From CAYJMQ01 sp964371555 (GTDB lineage: Bacteria > Bdellovibrionota > JACOXK01 > 2-02-FULL-40-11): a stretch of DNA of 38,168 nucleotides. The translations under genes and the position numbers were made by a program. The stretch spans positions 1-38,168 of the forward strand of contig CAYJMQ010000015.1 in assembly GCA_964371555.1 (NCBI GenBank), given 5' to 3'. This document shows, in pieces, positions 24,485 through 33,200 of this stretch; the stretch's first letter is position 1, and each line of letters opens with the position of its first letter. The notes beneath the pieces are model-generated. The model saw only the letters and a list, made by a program, of their open reading frames with translations, was not told where the DNA came from and did not search any database.

Positions 24485-26164
24485 ATGATGTTAAAAATCA
24501 AATGGTTCATGATTTTTTTTCTCCTCTCTTTCCCCTGCCATGCTGATTTTAATCGACTGACTTTTCATGGCTTTGATCAAGAAACGCTTTCGAAAGAAGG
24601 GAGAGAGGGACTCGACCATATTTTTGCCGGGGATATCTTTAGAAGCGCGCTCCCAATCTCTATCTTTATGGAGTCTCAGGGATCGCTCTTCGGCTGGATA
24701 GAGGCTCTATACAATGCCAATTCCCGGGAAAACCAGTTTATCGTCTACGGCAGGCTCCCTTCCCCGCAAACGCGGGAGCTTGGAACCCTTCCTTATTATA
24801 CCCGTAAGCTTATACCCGTAAGCCTTGGAAACAGCGTTATTCGACGTCACGACGTTTATCTATTCAATGACAATTGCTTTTCATGCCATGCGGGAGTTGT
24901 TCGGGGCATCGTCACTGCGGGACTTGGAAACAGCCATGTCGATCAGGTTTCGCTGTATGCGGATCTTAAAAAACTTGTCGCCTTTTCGGATTTTAGGAAA
25001 CCCCATCAATCAGAACAAGAAGAGCAGGAATTTGGGGATCTTATGGAACATGCAAAAACCGTGATGATTCCAACTTTTAAATATGCGAAGTCGCGCGGTG
25101 ATAATCTGGGACCTTTCAATGTCTGGAAGGTGCTCTCCCGTCTCACCGATCCCCGGAACAGGGGACTCCTGAGCTATCCCTCCAGTGGGGCAGCCCCTCT
25201 GGATCCCTGGTTCAATTCTCTTTCTTTACCCCCGATTGATCCCAATCCCTGGTGGCATCTTAAATATAAAACAAATTGTTATCGGTATGGAGATGCCACC
25301 CCTTATGATGCAAGCCACTTTTCAGTAAACTTCACCCATCCCCACCCTCGCGTGAATGAGGAACGCAGAGCCCATGTCAGTATGGTTTCAAAGGCCCTCG
25401 CTTTCGCGCGGGAAACAACCCCGCCCCCTTATCCTCTGCAGCTGAACGCTGAAAAAGTGGAAAGAGGGAGAAAATTCTTTCATGGCGAGGTCAACATTTC
25501 AAACAGCCAAACCCTCTCTTGTTACCGCTGCCATGGCATCTATGAACGGGATGAAAGATTTAGAGATTTATCAAATCCCGGTGGCTGGATCGTGCGTTAT
25601 GAATCGACAAGCGCAAAAAATGTCGGCACCGATTTGGCATATAGTGAATTGTTAATGAGCTTTGGTCGTTTGGAAGAAATCGGCGGCCAACTGAAAGCCT
25701 TTTATGAGCAGCGGGGAGAGACCGAGCTCACACCCCGATTTCACATCCCCCGACGAAGCGGCTATGTCCCACCCCCCCTTGTTGGAGTCTGGGCATCGGC
25801 CCCCTACTTTCATAACGGCTCTGTTCCAACGGTGGAGCTTGTCTTAAATTCCCGGAAAAGACCTGAGATATGGAAAAGGAATAATGAAGATCCGTTCTCA
25901 TACGATTTGAAAAACCTGGGATTTCCTTATGCGATTGTTGCCAGAGATAAGTATGAAGAACTCTCCCGGGAAGCCCTGCAACAGGATCTCTTGTCAGAAA
26001 CCCGCATTGATTTCAGAGCGATTTACGACACCCGGGACTTCGGTCGCTCGAATGGGGGGCATCAATTTGGAGATGCCATGACAGATGAAGAGCGCAGCGC
26101 CGTCATTGAATTCTTAAAAAGTCTAAGCGGGCCAAATATGACTCCAGTCAGGAGCGCTGGTTGA
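24485..26164 (+). CDS. Exported diheme c-type cytochrome (peroxidase/RoxA-like)
   Basis: 559 residues with signal peptide MMLKIKWFMIFFLLSFPCHAD. Two heme-attachment motifs are present, CFSCH at 131-135 and CYRCH at 346-350. The C-terminal GVWASAPYFHNGSVPTVELVL and DTRDFGRSNGGHQFGDAMTDEERSAVIEFLKSL segments are typical of large diheme proteins related to cytochrome c peroxidase, MauG and the rubber oxygenase RoxA. It would act in the periplasm as a peroxidase or oxygenase; the substrate is unknown. The start has no ribosome binding site and lies just after a good promoter. Its stop codon overlaps the -35 box of the next gene. Confidence 0.75.
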   Translation: MMLKIKWFMIFFLLSFPCHADFNRLTFHGFDQETLSKEGREGLDHIFAGDIFRSALPISIFMESQGSLFGWIEALYNANSRENQFIVYGRLPSPQTRELGTLPYYTRKLIPVSLGNSVIRRHDVYLFNDNCFSCHAGVVRGIVTAGLGNSHVDQVSLYADLKKLVAFSDFRKPHQSEQEEQEFGDLMEHAKTVMIPTFKYAKSRGDNLGPFNVWKVLSRLTDPRNRGLLSYPSSGAAPLDPWFNSLSLPPIDPNPWWHLKYKTNCYRYGDATPYDASHFSVNFTHPHPRVNEERRAHVSMVSKALAFARETTPPPYPLQLNAEKVERGRKFFHGEVNISNSQTLSCYRCHGIYERDERFRDLSNPGGWIVRYESTSAKNVGTDLAYSELLMSFGRLEEIGGQLKAFYEQRGETELTPRFHIPRRSGYVPPPLVGVWASAPYFHNGSVPTVELVLNSRKRPEIWKRNNEDPFSYDLKNLGFPYAIVARDKYEELSREALQQDLLSETRIDFRAIYDTRDFGRSNGGHQFGDAMTDEERSAVIEFLKSLSGPNMTPVRSAG

Positions 26165-26188
26165 CAAATATGTATCTCTCATTACAAT
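26161..26188 (+). promoter_or_regulatory. Promoter of the DUF4382-like lipoprotein gene
   Basis: TTGACA at 26161-26166 (sharing the TGA stop codon of the cytochrome gene), 16-bp spacer and TACAAT at 26183-26188. A strong ribosome binding site GGAAGGAGG precedes the ATG at 26217. Confidence 0.65.
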
Positions 26189-26216
26189 AAAAAGTAATAG
26201 CGGAAGGAGGATCAAT

Positions 26217-26939
26217 ATGCATTTCCATCATATCTCTTGGTTAAAATTCTCATTATTTTTATCTGCGATCTTTTTCATCTGGGGGAGCGGCTGTGGGAAA
26301 AAAGAGACCAGTGTAGGCAATGTTCCCGCATCCCTAAGTTTTACATCCATGTCCAGCGGGGGGGCGGTGGCGGCGGCACAAACGATTCAACAGGGGAATG
26401 CCAGGGTTGTGATTGAAGAGGCCTCATTTGTGATACGGAGAATAAAATTAAAGGCTTTGGATGCGCATGAAGAAGATTTCAAGACAGATTCCTTCGTCGT
26501 TAAACTCAATCTGGATGGAATTAAAAATACGGTTGCCATAGCGAACATCCCTCCAGGAACTTACGACCGGATTAAATTTGACATTCACAAATTGGACGCC
26601 TCTGAAATGGCTGATATTGACCTGAATGCAAATCCAGAATTTGCGGAATTTACACAGGATAACGGGTTAAGCATTGTCATTAAAGGAACTTATGATGACA
26701 ATGTGGCGGATGGAAGAGCGCCTGAGAATTTCGCTTTTAAAAGCCGGCTGAATGAGACCCAGGAATATTTCTTTAGCCCTCGCTTGGAAATACAAGAGGG
26801 ATCTACATCTGTGGACATGCATCTCTCCATCGATATGAGCCAATGGTTTGTTGTGAATGGACAGATCGTAAGTCCGCTGGATGCTCAATTTTCTTCCGAC
26901 ATCGAAAAAAATGTTAAGCAATCCATTAAACACTTTTAA
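26217..26939 (+). CDS. DUF4382-like lipoprotein
   Basis: 240 residues. The signal peptide ends in the lipobox GSGC (Cys about 26), predicting a lipoprotein. The body contains ARVVIEEASFVIRRIKLKA, VKLNLDGIKNTVAIANIPPGTYDRIKFDIHKLD and later beta strands, the pattern of DUF4382 proteins, thought to be carbohydrate- or surface-associated beta-sandwiches. It has its own promoter and ribosome binding site and so may be expressed independently of the cytochrome. An imperfect hairpin overlapping its end (26926-26963) may terminate both this gene and the convergent bcp gene. Confidence 0.65.
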   Translation: MHFHHISWLKFSLFLSAIFFIWGSGCGKKETSVGNVPASLSFTSMSSGGAVAAAQTIQQGNARVVIEEASFVIRRIKLKALDAHEEDFKTDSFVVKLNLDGIKNTVAIANIPPGTYDRIKFDIHKLDASEMADIDLNANPEFAEFTQDNGLSIVIKGTYDDNVADGRAPENFAFKSRLNETQEYFFSPRLEIQEGSTSVDMHLSIDMSQWFVVNGQIVSPLDAQFSSDIEKNVKQSIKHF

Positions 26940-26963
26940 TTTTCAAAATAAGAAGTGTTTTAA
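26926..26963. terminator. Possible bidirectional terminator
   Basis: TTAAACACTT (26926-26935) pairs with AAGTGTTTTAA (26953-26963) with one bulged base around a 17-nt AT-rich loop, between two convergent genes. Confidence 0.4.
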
Positions 26964-26969
26964 GAAAAA

Positions 26970-27443
26970 TCAAGAAGGGTTTTTAAGATACGCTAAAATT
27001 TCTTCATTGTGCCCATCGGGTTTTACGTTACGATAAATTTTCTCAATCGCGCCGCCCCGACCCACAATGAAAGTTGTCCGGGCAACTCCCATGTATTCTT
27101 TGCCATACATGCTTTTCTTAACCCACACCCCGTAGGCCTGACAGACCTCCTTTTTTTCATCACATAAGAGCAGGAAGGGAAGATTAAACTTCTGAATGAA
27201 TTTTTCGTGGGATTTTAATCCATCAGGGCTAATCCCAAGCACCACCGCCTCCTGCGACTGAATGTTGTCGATCTTGTCCCGAAACCCACAGGCCTCGACC
27301 GTACATCCAGGGGTGTCATCCTTTGGGTAGAAATAGAGAACAACCCTCTTTTTTCCCCGATAATCCTTTAACGAAATATTTTTTCCGCTCGAGGCCAAAA
27401 GTGTAAATTCCGGGGCTTTGATTCCTTCTTTAAGTTCGGCCAT
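26970..27443 (-). CDS. bcp: Thioredoxin-dependent peroxiredoxin (PrxQ/Bcp)
   Basis: 157 residues, the standard Bcp length. It reduces hydrogen peroxide and organic peroxides using thioredoxin. The motif FYPKDDTPGCTVEACGFRD carries the peroxidatic Cys and, five residues later, the resolving Cys of the atypical two-Cys type. VLGISPDG and ARTTFIVGRGG also fit. The ATG overlaps the stop of the upstream Cys-rich lipoprotein gene by one base (TGATG), and its ribosome binding site GAGGAGG is inside that gene's last codons, so translation is probably coupled. Confidence 0.95.
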   Translation of the reverse strand: MAELKEGIKAPEFTLLASSGKNISLKDYRGKKRVVLYFYPKDDTPGCTVEACGFRDKIDNIQSQEAVVLGISPDGLKSHEKFIQKFNLPFLLLCDEKKEVCQAYGVWVKKSMYGKEYMGVARTTFIVGRGGAIEKIYRNVKPDGHNEEILAYLKNPS

Positions 27444-28969
27444 CAGTCCTCCTCGTGATTTCCATGGTTTCCATGGTTTCCATGGTTCCCATGGTTTCCA
27501 TGGTTCCCATTGTGTCCATTATTTCCATGGTTCCCATGGTTTCCATCGCCATTTTCGCCGTCATCATCTTCATTCTGATTCAAAAGCTGAACTTCGGTAA
27601 TGCCGCACTGAGAATCACCATCATTCACAAAAAGACGGATTTCAACAGGGGTCAGTTGATCTCCACTTTTCAGGCCATTGTGGGCTTTGCTGCATTGTTC
27701 ACTGTCAAGAAGTGTAGAACACTCCGTTTCGTATTGTGAGGCGCTTGTGCAAAATGAAAAATTATAAATGTCTTCCCGAAGCGGATCTTCATCCCGATAG
27801 ACGCAGATCGTATCTTGCGTTGTGCCGCCAAACAACGCGGTTCTGAGAAAGAGTGTTATCCACTGATCGCCAGAGCATCCATGAGTAACCTGAAAACTTT
27901 CCGGAAGCGCGAATTTAGACGCATTGTCATTATTTTCAATGCCGCGATCGAAGATATCCCATGAGACGTTCAGATAATCTTTGTTCGCCAAAATAGTTTC
28001 ATTTGGATCCAAGAGCCGCACGAACTTTGCTTCGACAACCACCGCTTGAGATAGGGTAACCGTGCAAGGCCCTATGCCGCTGCAAGCCCCTGTCCATCCA
28101 ACAAAGACCGAACCCGGATCCGCAACCGCCTCAAGGGTAACTTCCGGCGCCGGCTGGAAAAAGAATTTGCAAGGCCCCAGGCAATCAGCGGCAAGCTGCC
28201 CCGAGGTAATTCTTCCCGTGCCGTTGCCGCTTCTATAGATATTTAGCGGAAAAACATTATTTTTCGTAAGGAGACTTTTATCATGAAAGGTTGCTCTCAC
28301 ATTCTTAAGTTCACTCACAATGACTTTGCAGGGATTCTCTCTTCCGCTGCATGCGCCGCTCCATCCGGCAAAGACGGTATTGTTATTCTCGATGCGCGCG
28401 TGAAGCTCCACTTCAGTTCCCGATTGATAACGATGCGAACATTGCGTGCCGCAAGAGATTCCAAATGGAAACGATTGCACCGATCCGCTTCCATCACTGA
28501 AAACCTCGACTTCAAGAGGAAACTGGACAGGCTTTGAGCTGATGGTGAGTATCGTCAGTTGATTTGCCTTAACGGAAATGAAATTAAAAAAGAGTACTTT
28601 TTGAGTTGTTGTGCCGCGCACTCTCACGGAATATTGTCCAGCGGCCGCCTGAATCATCGTTTCAGCTTCGCATGACTCAAACCGGGTAAGCAGATTGCCG
28701 TCGACGTCATTTGCGGAGAAGACATCTGCCTCGAGGCATTCGCGCGATCCATTCGGAAGTTCTGTTGCCGAAAGTTCTGTTGCATTGACGACGAGGACGC
28801 TTCCAGACGGAGAGAAGAAACGGTTGTGACCGTGATGACGGCAGCCCCCGATGCCCAGGCTGATGAAAAATGCGCTTATAAGCAAAACCAAAACGAGACG
28901 ACTTTTTTTGATCGCAGCAACTCCTTTCAAAAGGAGAGCGCTTATAGCAAAAAGAAGAAATGAAAGCAA
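27443..28969 (-). CDS. Cys-rich lipoprotein with InlB-repeat-like modules and a His/Asn/Gly tail
   Basis: Up to 508 residues. The lipobox LGIGGC followed by RHHGHN indicates a lipoprotein. Two modules of about 60 residues (around 170-235 and 255-320) have the divergent InlB B-repeat pattern: CGTQCSHRYQSGTEVELHA...FAGWSGACSG and CLGPCKFFF...VFVGWTGACSG, each with paired cysteines. The C-terminus is a GNH tandem repeat, probably able to bind metal ions. The start is uncertain: the TTG at 28969 lacks a ribosome binding site, while AAAGGAG at 28921-28927 (minus strand) lies 8 nt before an in-frame ATC at 28912 that would start a textbook signal peptide. It is upstream of, and coupled to, bcp. Confidence 0.65.
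   Translation of the reverse strand: MLSFLLFAISALLLKGVAAIKKSRLVLVLLISAFFISLGIGGCRHHGHNRFFSPSGSVLVVNATELSATELPNGSRECLEADVFSANDVDGNLLTRFESCEAETMIQAAAGQYSVRVRGTTTQKVLFFNFISVKANQLTILTISSKPVQFPLEVEVFSDGSGSVQSFPFGISCGTQCSHRYQSGTEVELHARIENNNTVFAGWSGACSGRENPCKVIVSELKNVRATFHDKSLLTKNNVFPLNIYRSGNGTGRITSGQLAADCLGPCKFFFQPAPEVTLEAVADPGSVFVGWTGACSGIGPCTVTLSQAVVVEAKFVRLLDPNETILANKDYLNVSWDIFDRGIENNDNASKFALPESFQVTHGCSGDQWITLFLRTALFGGTTQDTICVYRDEDPLREDIYNFSFCTSASQYETECSTLLDSEQCSKAHNGLKSGDQLTPVEIRLFVNDGDSQCGITEVQLLNQNEDDDGENGDGNHGNHGNNGHNGNHGNHGNHGNHGNHGNHEED
27459..27549 (-). repeat. 9-bp tandem repeat encoding the GNH tail
   Basis: About ten units of the type CCATGGTTT / CCATGGTTC (plus-strand reading), each holding the palindrome CCATGG and coding Gly-Asn-His on the minus strand. 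A few units are altered, for example to give NNGH. Unit changes keep the frame. Confidence 0.85.
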
Positions 28970-28993
28970 GGATATTTTCTAATGGGAATAAGG

Positions 28994-29024
28994 ACAAGTA
29001 ATTGACAACTAGTCAATTACTTGT
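28994..29024. promoter_or_regulatory. 31-bp perfect palindrome over the nucleotidyltransferase promoter
   Basis: ACAAGTAATTGAC (28994-29006) and GTCAATTACTTGT (29012-29024) are perfect 13-bp arms around 5 bp. They cover the -35 box TTGACA (29003-29008) and the 16-bp spacer of a promoter whose -10 is TACTAT (29025-29030). A repressor bound here would block transcription of the gene pair at 29037-30293. Confidence 0.7.
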
Positions 29025-29030
29025 TACTAT
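29003..29030 (+). promoter_or_regulatory. Promoter of the nucleotidyltransferase pair, probably leaderless
   Basis: TTGACA, 16-bp spacer, TACTAT. The -10 box ends 6 bp before the ATG at 29037, so the expected transcription start is at or next to the A of the start codon, and there is no ribosome binding site. Confidence 0.6.
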
Positions 29031-29036
29031 TGGGAT

Positions 29037-29570
29037 ATGGAGGTTCTTAACAAGACGCTTCTTAAAAAAATATTCAAGAGTTTCGATCATAAATTAAAGA
29101 CCCCCCTTCGTCTGATTGTAGGCGGGGCCGGCGCGCTCATTTTGGCCTATAAATATGAATTGGGCACACGGGATATTGACGCCATCCCCGTTAAATCGAC
29201 GTTATCGATGGCTGATATCGAACGTTATGCCCGCGGGATAGCGAAGGAGTTTTCCCTTGATTACGATTGGCTGAATCCCTATTTTCAGAGTTTCATGCAT
29301 GTGCTCCCCCGCTCTTACGGGGAGAGGCTCATTCAGGTTTACAAGGGCAAGTATCTTGAAGTTTTTGCGCTCGGTCCGGAAGATCTTCTGATTTTAAAAT
29401 GTTTCGCCCATCGGGAAAAAGACATCGGGCATGCCCGTCTTTTGATGAAAGTTTGCAAAGATCTCGATTTTGTCGATCATCATCTTCAGAAGATGCTTGA
29501 GGAAAAGGTTCCCAATGCCCGGGAGGCTTGTGATTTTTTCGATGATATCAGAAGCGATCTCGGGCTTTAA
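29037..29570 (+). CDS. DUF6036-like nucleotidyltransferase, toxin-antitoxin-type
   Basis: 177 residues. LRLIVGGAGALILAYKYELGTRDIDAIP has the nucleotidyltransferase pattern GG(A/S)...TxDID of DUF6036 / AbiEii-like proteins; the later VFALGPEDLLILKCFAHREKDIGHARLLM is the usual second conserved block, in which a Lys and Asp contribute to the active site. Such proteins occur as one half of toxin-antitoxin or abortive-infection pairs and transfer nucleotides to RNA or protein. The gene follows a palindromic operator and is 18 bp upstream of its partner. No ribosome binding site is visible, consistent with leaderless translation. Confidence 0.75.
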   Translation: MEVLNKTLLKKIFKSFDHKLKTPLRLIVGGAGALILAYKYELGTRDIDAIPVKSTLSMADIERYARGIAKEFSLDYDWLNPYFQSFMHVLPRSYGERLIQVYKGKYLEVFALGPEDLLILKCFAHREKDIGHARLLMKVCKDLDFVDHHLQKMLEEKVPNAREACDFFDDIRSDLGL

Positions 29571-29588
29571 CCGGAACCATACAAACAA

Positions 29589-30293
29589 ATGCTGAAACGA
29601 ATTCCAACTTTAAACGATCTTTCAAGAGTCTATTATGAATTGGCCCAATGGGGCGCTCCCGCCATTGGAACGAAAAAACCGTGGCCATATACGGTCGATT
29701 CATTGGAAGGGCTTTTGGCTTTGGCGTGCGATATGGCGCGCCATGATCCCCGTCTCTTCGGTATTTTAATTATTTTTTTAAAAGATTCGTGGGTCAAATC
29801 GAATCCTCTTAAATTAAGAAATGAATTGAAACGATGTCAAACGCCACAAGTCATAGGTGTTATTGGCGAATTTGTAAAATCGGAAAATAAGAATGCGGAG
29901 GTAAAATATCTTTTTGATTATCTGACAAAAGGTCTTAAGCCGATTGTATGGCAGCTTTTTTTTAAAGGGACATATCCGCCTGGAAGTTCGCATTTTGAAA
30001 AAATAGCCCGAAAGAGTTTAAAAGAGTATCGAAAATGGGGTTTTCTATCGATGGAACGCCCTGTTGTCGATCTTCGCACGAAACGTCAGGTTGGTTCTTT
30101 GGCCCGGGAGAACCGCCTTCGTATTCTTGAATCGATCATCCACGAAAAGGATAAAGTAACACTCAAAGAATATCTTCAAGCCGTCGATCATTCCATTTCA
30201 AGACAACAAGCGCTCTCGGATATAAAGTCAGTAAAAAAACTTAAGCCGGTCGGTCATGGAAGAAACGCGCACTGGAAGCCGAAGCGGAAGTGA
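29589..30293 (+). CDS. Partner of the nucleotidyltransferase, predicted winged-helix protein
   Basis: 234 residues, not recognised as a named family. The N-terminal two thirds is helical (TLNDLSRVYYELAQWGAPAIG..., LACDMARHDPRLFGILIIFLKDSW). The C-terminal part, ENRLRILESIIHEKDKVTLKEYLQAVDHSISRQQALSDIKSVKKLKPVGHGRNAHWKPK, has the layout of a winged helix-turn-helix with a basic tail. This makes it a candidate for the repressor binding the 28994-29024 palindrome and for the antitoxin (or target sensor) of the pair. It ends 6 bp from the convergent end of the large helicase gene. Confidence 0.55.
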   Translation: MLKRIPTLNDLSRVYYELAQWGAPAIGTKKPWPYTVDSLEGLLALACDMARHDPRLFGILIIFLKDSWVKSNPLKLRNELKRCQTPQVIGVIGEFVKSENKNAEVKYLFDYLTKGLKPIVWQLFFKGTYPPGSSHFEKIARKSLKEYRKWGFLSMERPVVDLRTKRQVGSLARENRLRILESIIHEKDKVTLKEYLQAVDHSISRQQALSDIKSVKKLKPVGHGRNAHWKPKRK

Positions 30294-30299
30294 TGCCCT

Positions 30300-33200
30300 T
30301 TATTGAAACTTCTGCGTGATGCGGGCTGGGTCATTAAAATCTTCGATCTCTAAGACAATCCCTCTCGCTTTGGCCATAAGAATTAGTTTAGAGATCAGTC
30401 TCTCCTTACTTGTTCGGGACCTTTTGTGGTTTGACTCAGCAAACTGGACGCCTTTCTTCTCCATCTCTTCCCCTAAAGCGTCCGAAAGTTTTTCCTGTGA
30501 TGAAAATCCCAAAAACCGTCTCGCCGTCTGAATGGCCTTTCCTATCGCTTGGAGATCGGGATCCCCCCCCTCATCAAAAAAGAGCTTTTTTTGAACGCGC
30601 AGCCGAAGACCGATCTCCCCCGGATCGGACAAAAGCTTTGTTTCCATCGAAGCCCGATCTTTAAAATCGCCAATTTCGAGCGAAACGACGCGCCCGGATA
30701 CCATCGTCATCAATTTGGCAATGATGAGCGGTTGGTTCAACATGGCGCCTGGTCTTCCAGTTTCTGCATAAGTTATCGATGTATACGATTTAAATCCCAA
30801 GCATATCGCCAAATCGCCGCTTGATATATCCACTGTTTTTCTTAAGAGCTGAATCGCTTCGCCGATCTCCGAAAGATTGGGATTGCCGTTTTCAAATCCC
30901 AACTCTTGTTTGATCTGAACCACCCGTTCTTCTTCGCCCTCGGAGAAAGAGCGTTCCACCGTAACTTCCTCAAGAGGATCATCTGAGCGGGGAGAAGCCG
31001 AAGGATGATAATAATGCATGTCGACCTCGAAGCCGATCTTAATACCGCGTTCGTGAGCAAAGATAATGAGCTTTCCTATCACAGCGGCCTGATTTTCTTT
31101 GAAAGAAGTCCCATTTTCGACACGATACATGAAGTTCATTGCTAATTCTCTTTTTTGTGAGAAAAAAAGCCCTAAATTTGTGATGGAAAAACCCAAGGCG
31201 ATTCTTGATTCTTTGATTTGTCGACCCAGCGCCTGATGATCCGCGGTTCCGTTGTTAAACCCGTATTTTTCCCTGACGCGCGCAATGACGCCGATCTCCC
31301 CCGCCGATGTTTTGAATTTTTCGCGAATGCGAGCTTCAGATTCAAAATCTTCAAAGGCGATTTCCACATCATGTTCACGCGCCATCCCGATCAGGAAAAC
31401 GATGATTTTGGGTTGGTTTTGAGAAGATACCTGATGTGCTGTGCCAATCCCTTTTTCCGCCACTCTTATCTGACCACGTGTCATACCTATCTTTCTACTG
31501 AATGATGGTAGATCGATCAAAAAATATTCTCTCACCAGTGCGATCGCCTGACCGTATGCATTGATATTTTCCTGCCTGTTAAAATCGAGCGCCATCCGGC
31601 AGCGGGCAATTCCCCCCAACTCCCCCCTCCCCTCATGGCGCGAGATCGCCGTTCGAATTGCATCAACACTTTCAAAATCGGAAGGTTTCAACCCCAAGCC
31701 GGGATATTTTGAACCGCCCCATTCAATGATTTTTATGATGATCCTTGGAAGATATTTTTTGAAAGCTGGCTGGACATTCCCTGTAAAATAACCAGATAGG
31801 CTCCCATGTGACAACTGAATCATTCGGCCTATCTCTGTTTGTGAGATATTGAAAATCACCATCGCTTCGATGACTGCGTCACGACAGCGGGAGAGCTTTT
31901 CAGCTAAATCGGCGCCCCCAAGCCCAAGCGCCTGACCGACCTCTTCCTCTGTCGGCGGCACAAAAGCCTCCGCGGCCTCTTTAAGCGCGGCGACCTCCTG
32001 AGGCACAATCTCTTCTTGAGGCGTCACTTCTGAGACAGAGGGTTCGCTTTCTTCGATTGTTTCTTCTATTTCTTCTATTATTTCTTCTGTCTCAGGCTCA
32101 GGAGTAACACTCGTTTCATCATTGGTTTCCCGAGGAGGGGTTTCCCGAGGCATAGCCTCTTTCGGCGAGAGATGGGCTTCCAGTCCCTGAATCTCGGGTT
32201 CATAGACGCTGATCAGCGCTGGAATCTCCCGAATCCACTCTTCGACATCGTGGGGATTAAGATCCTGCCGAAGGAGCGCTCTTCTTCCGTCAAAGGAGCG
32301 GGTGTAACGAATCTCCCGATTGTATTTCTCAACGATCTCCGTCAGCGAGAGTCCGGGATCCTTTTTCCAGAATTCCATCAGCACGACAAGCTGCTGCATC
32401 CACGGGCTTCTTTCGGAACGATCGAAGTGGTCGATGAAATAGACCGGTGGAAAAGCCGCTTTGATCTTTTTCAGCATAACGGGGGGGATGTGCTTGCCGA
32501 ACGCTTCAAAACGCGTTCCAGTGCGCTGTTCCCATTCGGCGCGCGCCTGTCCCAGATGGTAGGGCATCGAAACAACGGTGCCCCATCGTTCAATCAGATT
32601 TTTCATGTACCATTTGCAAAAATCGCGATAGCGTTTTTCCGCTTCCGTCGTAAAGGCACGTCTCCCCCTTCGGATCTGCTCCCGCTGGAGATCCCTTCGG
32701 ATATTGAGACTGAGACGAATCGCGCCATTCTCTCCACCCCTTAGACGGGCAAAGAGTTCGTTGTTGACCCAGTCTACGACATAGAGAACGTCCTTTCCCG
32801 GCGCCACCCGCAATCCCCGGCCGAGCTGCTGAAGATAGACCCGAAGTGATTGGGTTTTTCTCAAAAAGAAAACAAGATCGATCGCCGGAATGTCGATTCC
32901 CTCCTTCAAAACGTCGACAACAACCAGAACCTCAAAGTCCCCCAATTCAAAACGCTCGATTGCCCCTTTCTTTTGCCAGTGAGCCGGATGGGATTCCGAC
33001 GTGAGACGCTGCGCCTTGATCCCACGATCCAAAAAAGCTTTTTCGACCGCCTTGGCATGATCGATATTTTTTGTAAAGATGACTGTTCGAACGGTTTCCT
33101 CTTCTCTAAATTGAGAGCGCACCTTCAGATATTCGGCCGCCACTTCTTCGGGAGAAGGATTTTTGCTCTCGGGACGCCTTATTGCGACATCGCACAAAAA

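Noticed and set aside
27459..27549. Short repeats that could suggest a CRISPR array
   Set aside because: They are contiguous 9-bp units without spacers and code for a regular GNH peptide.
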